A stretch of 5,377 nucleotides of DNA from UMGS692 sp963653425 (GTDB taxonomy: Bacteria; Bacillota; Clostridia; Christensenellales; CAG-314): positions 1-5,377 of the forward strand of contig CAVJWC010000026.1 in NCBI GenBank assembly GCA_963653425.1, given 5' to 3'. Made by a program: the position numbers and the translations under genes. Below, piece after piece: positions 5,001 through 5,377 of the stretch. The first letter of the stretch is position 1; the number at the start of each line of letters is the position of its first letter. The notes beneath the pieces are model-generated. The model was given only the letters and a program-made list of their open reading frames with translations. It had not been told where the DNA came from and ran no database searches.

Positions 5001-5162
5001 AACCTGAGACAGAGAGACCGAAGCGGGAGTTGTTCGCAAACGGCGCGCAAATAAGGGGCAAGCGGGAGGTTGCACGAGACAAAGAGAAGGATTGTTCGCA
5101 ACAAACGGCGCCGGAACCTGCCAAAAACGAAAAAAAAGCGCGCGGTAAATGCTTTCAAAGCC
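5001..5162. repeat. Intergenic DNA with dispersed short repeats
   Basis: TTGTTCGCAA occurs at 5030-5039 and 5092-5101, each followed by ACGGCGC. GAGACA-AGAGA precedes each at 5006 and 5076. AAGCGGGAG occurs at 5021-5029 and 5060-5068. The pattern suggests a roughly 62-70 bp imperfect duplication. No gene or RNA family is seen. Confidence 0.5.
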
Positions 5163-5191
5163 TTGTCAAATCGGGCGAAATATTATATAAT
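5163..5191 (+). promoter_or_regulatory. Promoter of tRNA-Ser
   Basis: TTGTCA (5163-5168), a 17-bp spacer, and TATAAT (5186-5191). The predicted start near 5198 leaves a 5' extension of about 40 nt for RNase P to remove. Confidence 0.85.
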
Positions 5192-5237
5192 AGTATAGCG
5201 TTCTTCGTGAGTCGGCTAAGCGCGGAGACGGACAGCT

Positions 5238-5329
5238 GGAGAGATGTCAGAGTGGCCGAATGAGCACGATTGGAAATCGTGTGAACGGGAATAACCGTTC
5301 CGAGGGTTCAAATCCCTCTCTCTCCGCCA
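5238..5329 (+). tRNA. tRNA-Ser (anticodon GGA)
   Basis: Acceptor GGAGAGA pairs with TCTCTCC (5238-5244 with 5319-5325). Anticodon stem CACGA/TCGTG with loop TTGGAAA, anticodon GGA at 5272-5274, reading UCC and UCU. A long class II variable arm, AACGG-GAATAA-CCGTT (5284-5299), identifies serine. T-arm GAGGG/CCCTC with loop TTCAAAT. Discriminator G at 5326 and encoded CCA at 5327-5329. Confidence 0.97.
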
Positions 5330-5335
5330 AAAGGG

Positions 5336-5377
5336 AATAATACGAACACCGAGGTAAATTCGGGGTTCGTATTATTT
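5336..5377 (+). terminator. Terminator of tRNA-Ser, cut by the window edge
   Basis: AATAATACGAAC (5336-5347) pairs perfectly with 5365-5376, with an inner CCGA/TCGG stem after one mismatch. The stem ends in T and the sequence stops at the edge, so the U-tract length cannot be seen. It begins 7 nt after the CCA end. Confidence 0.8.

Noticed and set aside
4811..5263. A 150-codon plus-strand frame
   Set aside because: It translates the 43-bp repeats, crosses the tRNA-Ser promoter and enters the tRNA gene.

Overview
The window looks like a chromosomal segment of a low-to-mid GC Firmicutes bacterium, most likely an uncultured gut-type Clostridia. The clues are near-consensus sigma-A promoters, strong AGGAGG-type ribosome sites, encoded CCA tails on the tRNAs, many Rho-independent terminators, and a close match of one small protein to Bacillus YabO/RqcP. 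I cannot name the genus.

Layout. (1) Positions 1-599 carry no credible gene. They hold a 63-bp tandem repeat array that enters from the left edge, degenerate copies of it, a strong 18-bp terminator-like hairpin, and a cluster of short palindromes that reaches the stop codon of ispDF. (2) Positions 600-2037 are a minus-strand operon with a near-perfect promoter. rqcP (S4-domain ribosome quality control factor) is followed with a 1-nt overlap by ispDF, a fused gene for two MEP-pathway isoprenoid enzymes. (3) Positions 2105-2411 hold a GC-rich hairpin, then a tRNA-Gln(CUG) with its own promoter and two successive terminator-like hairpins. (4) Positions 2431-3311 hold a promoter, an about 95-nt leader with a 12-bp intrinsic terminator directly in front of the ribosome site, and a multi-pass membrane protein that I assign from memory to the DUF6198 (YczE/YyaS/YitT-like) group. 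(5) Positions 3314-4712 are a convergent minus-strand unit: a strong promoter, an unusually long leader of about 245 nt, a 60-residue double zinc-knuckle protein, and a predicted 258-residue lipoprotein of unknown function. (6) Positions 4713-5377 are repeat-rich intergenic DNA (43-bp minisatellite-like units and shorter repeats), then a tRNA-Ser(GGA) with its own promoter and a terminator cut by the right edge.

Most genes are housekeeping or of unknown function. The best candidate for something undescribed is the leader at 2466-2551. It could form a terminator or a competing pseudoknot-like antiterminator, which is a riboswitch or attenuator arrangement, and it matches no riboswitch consensus I can recall. 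The second is the two-gene zinc-knuckle and lipoprotein operon with its long leader.
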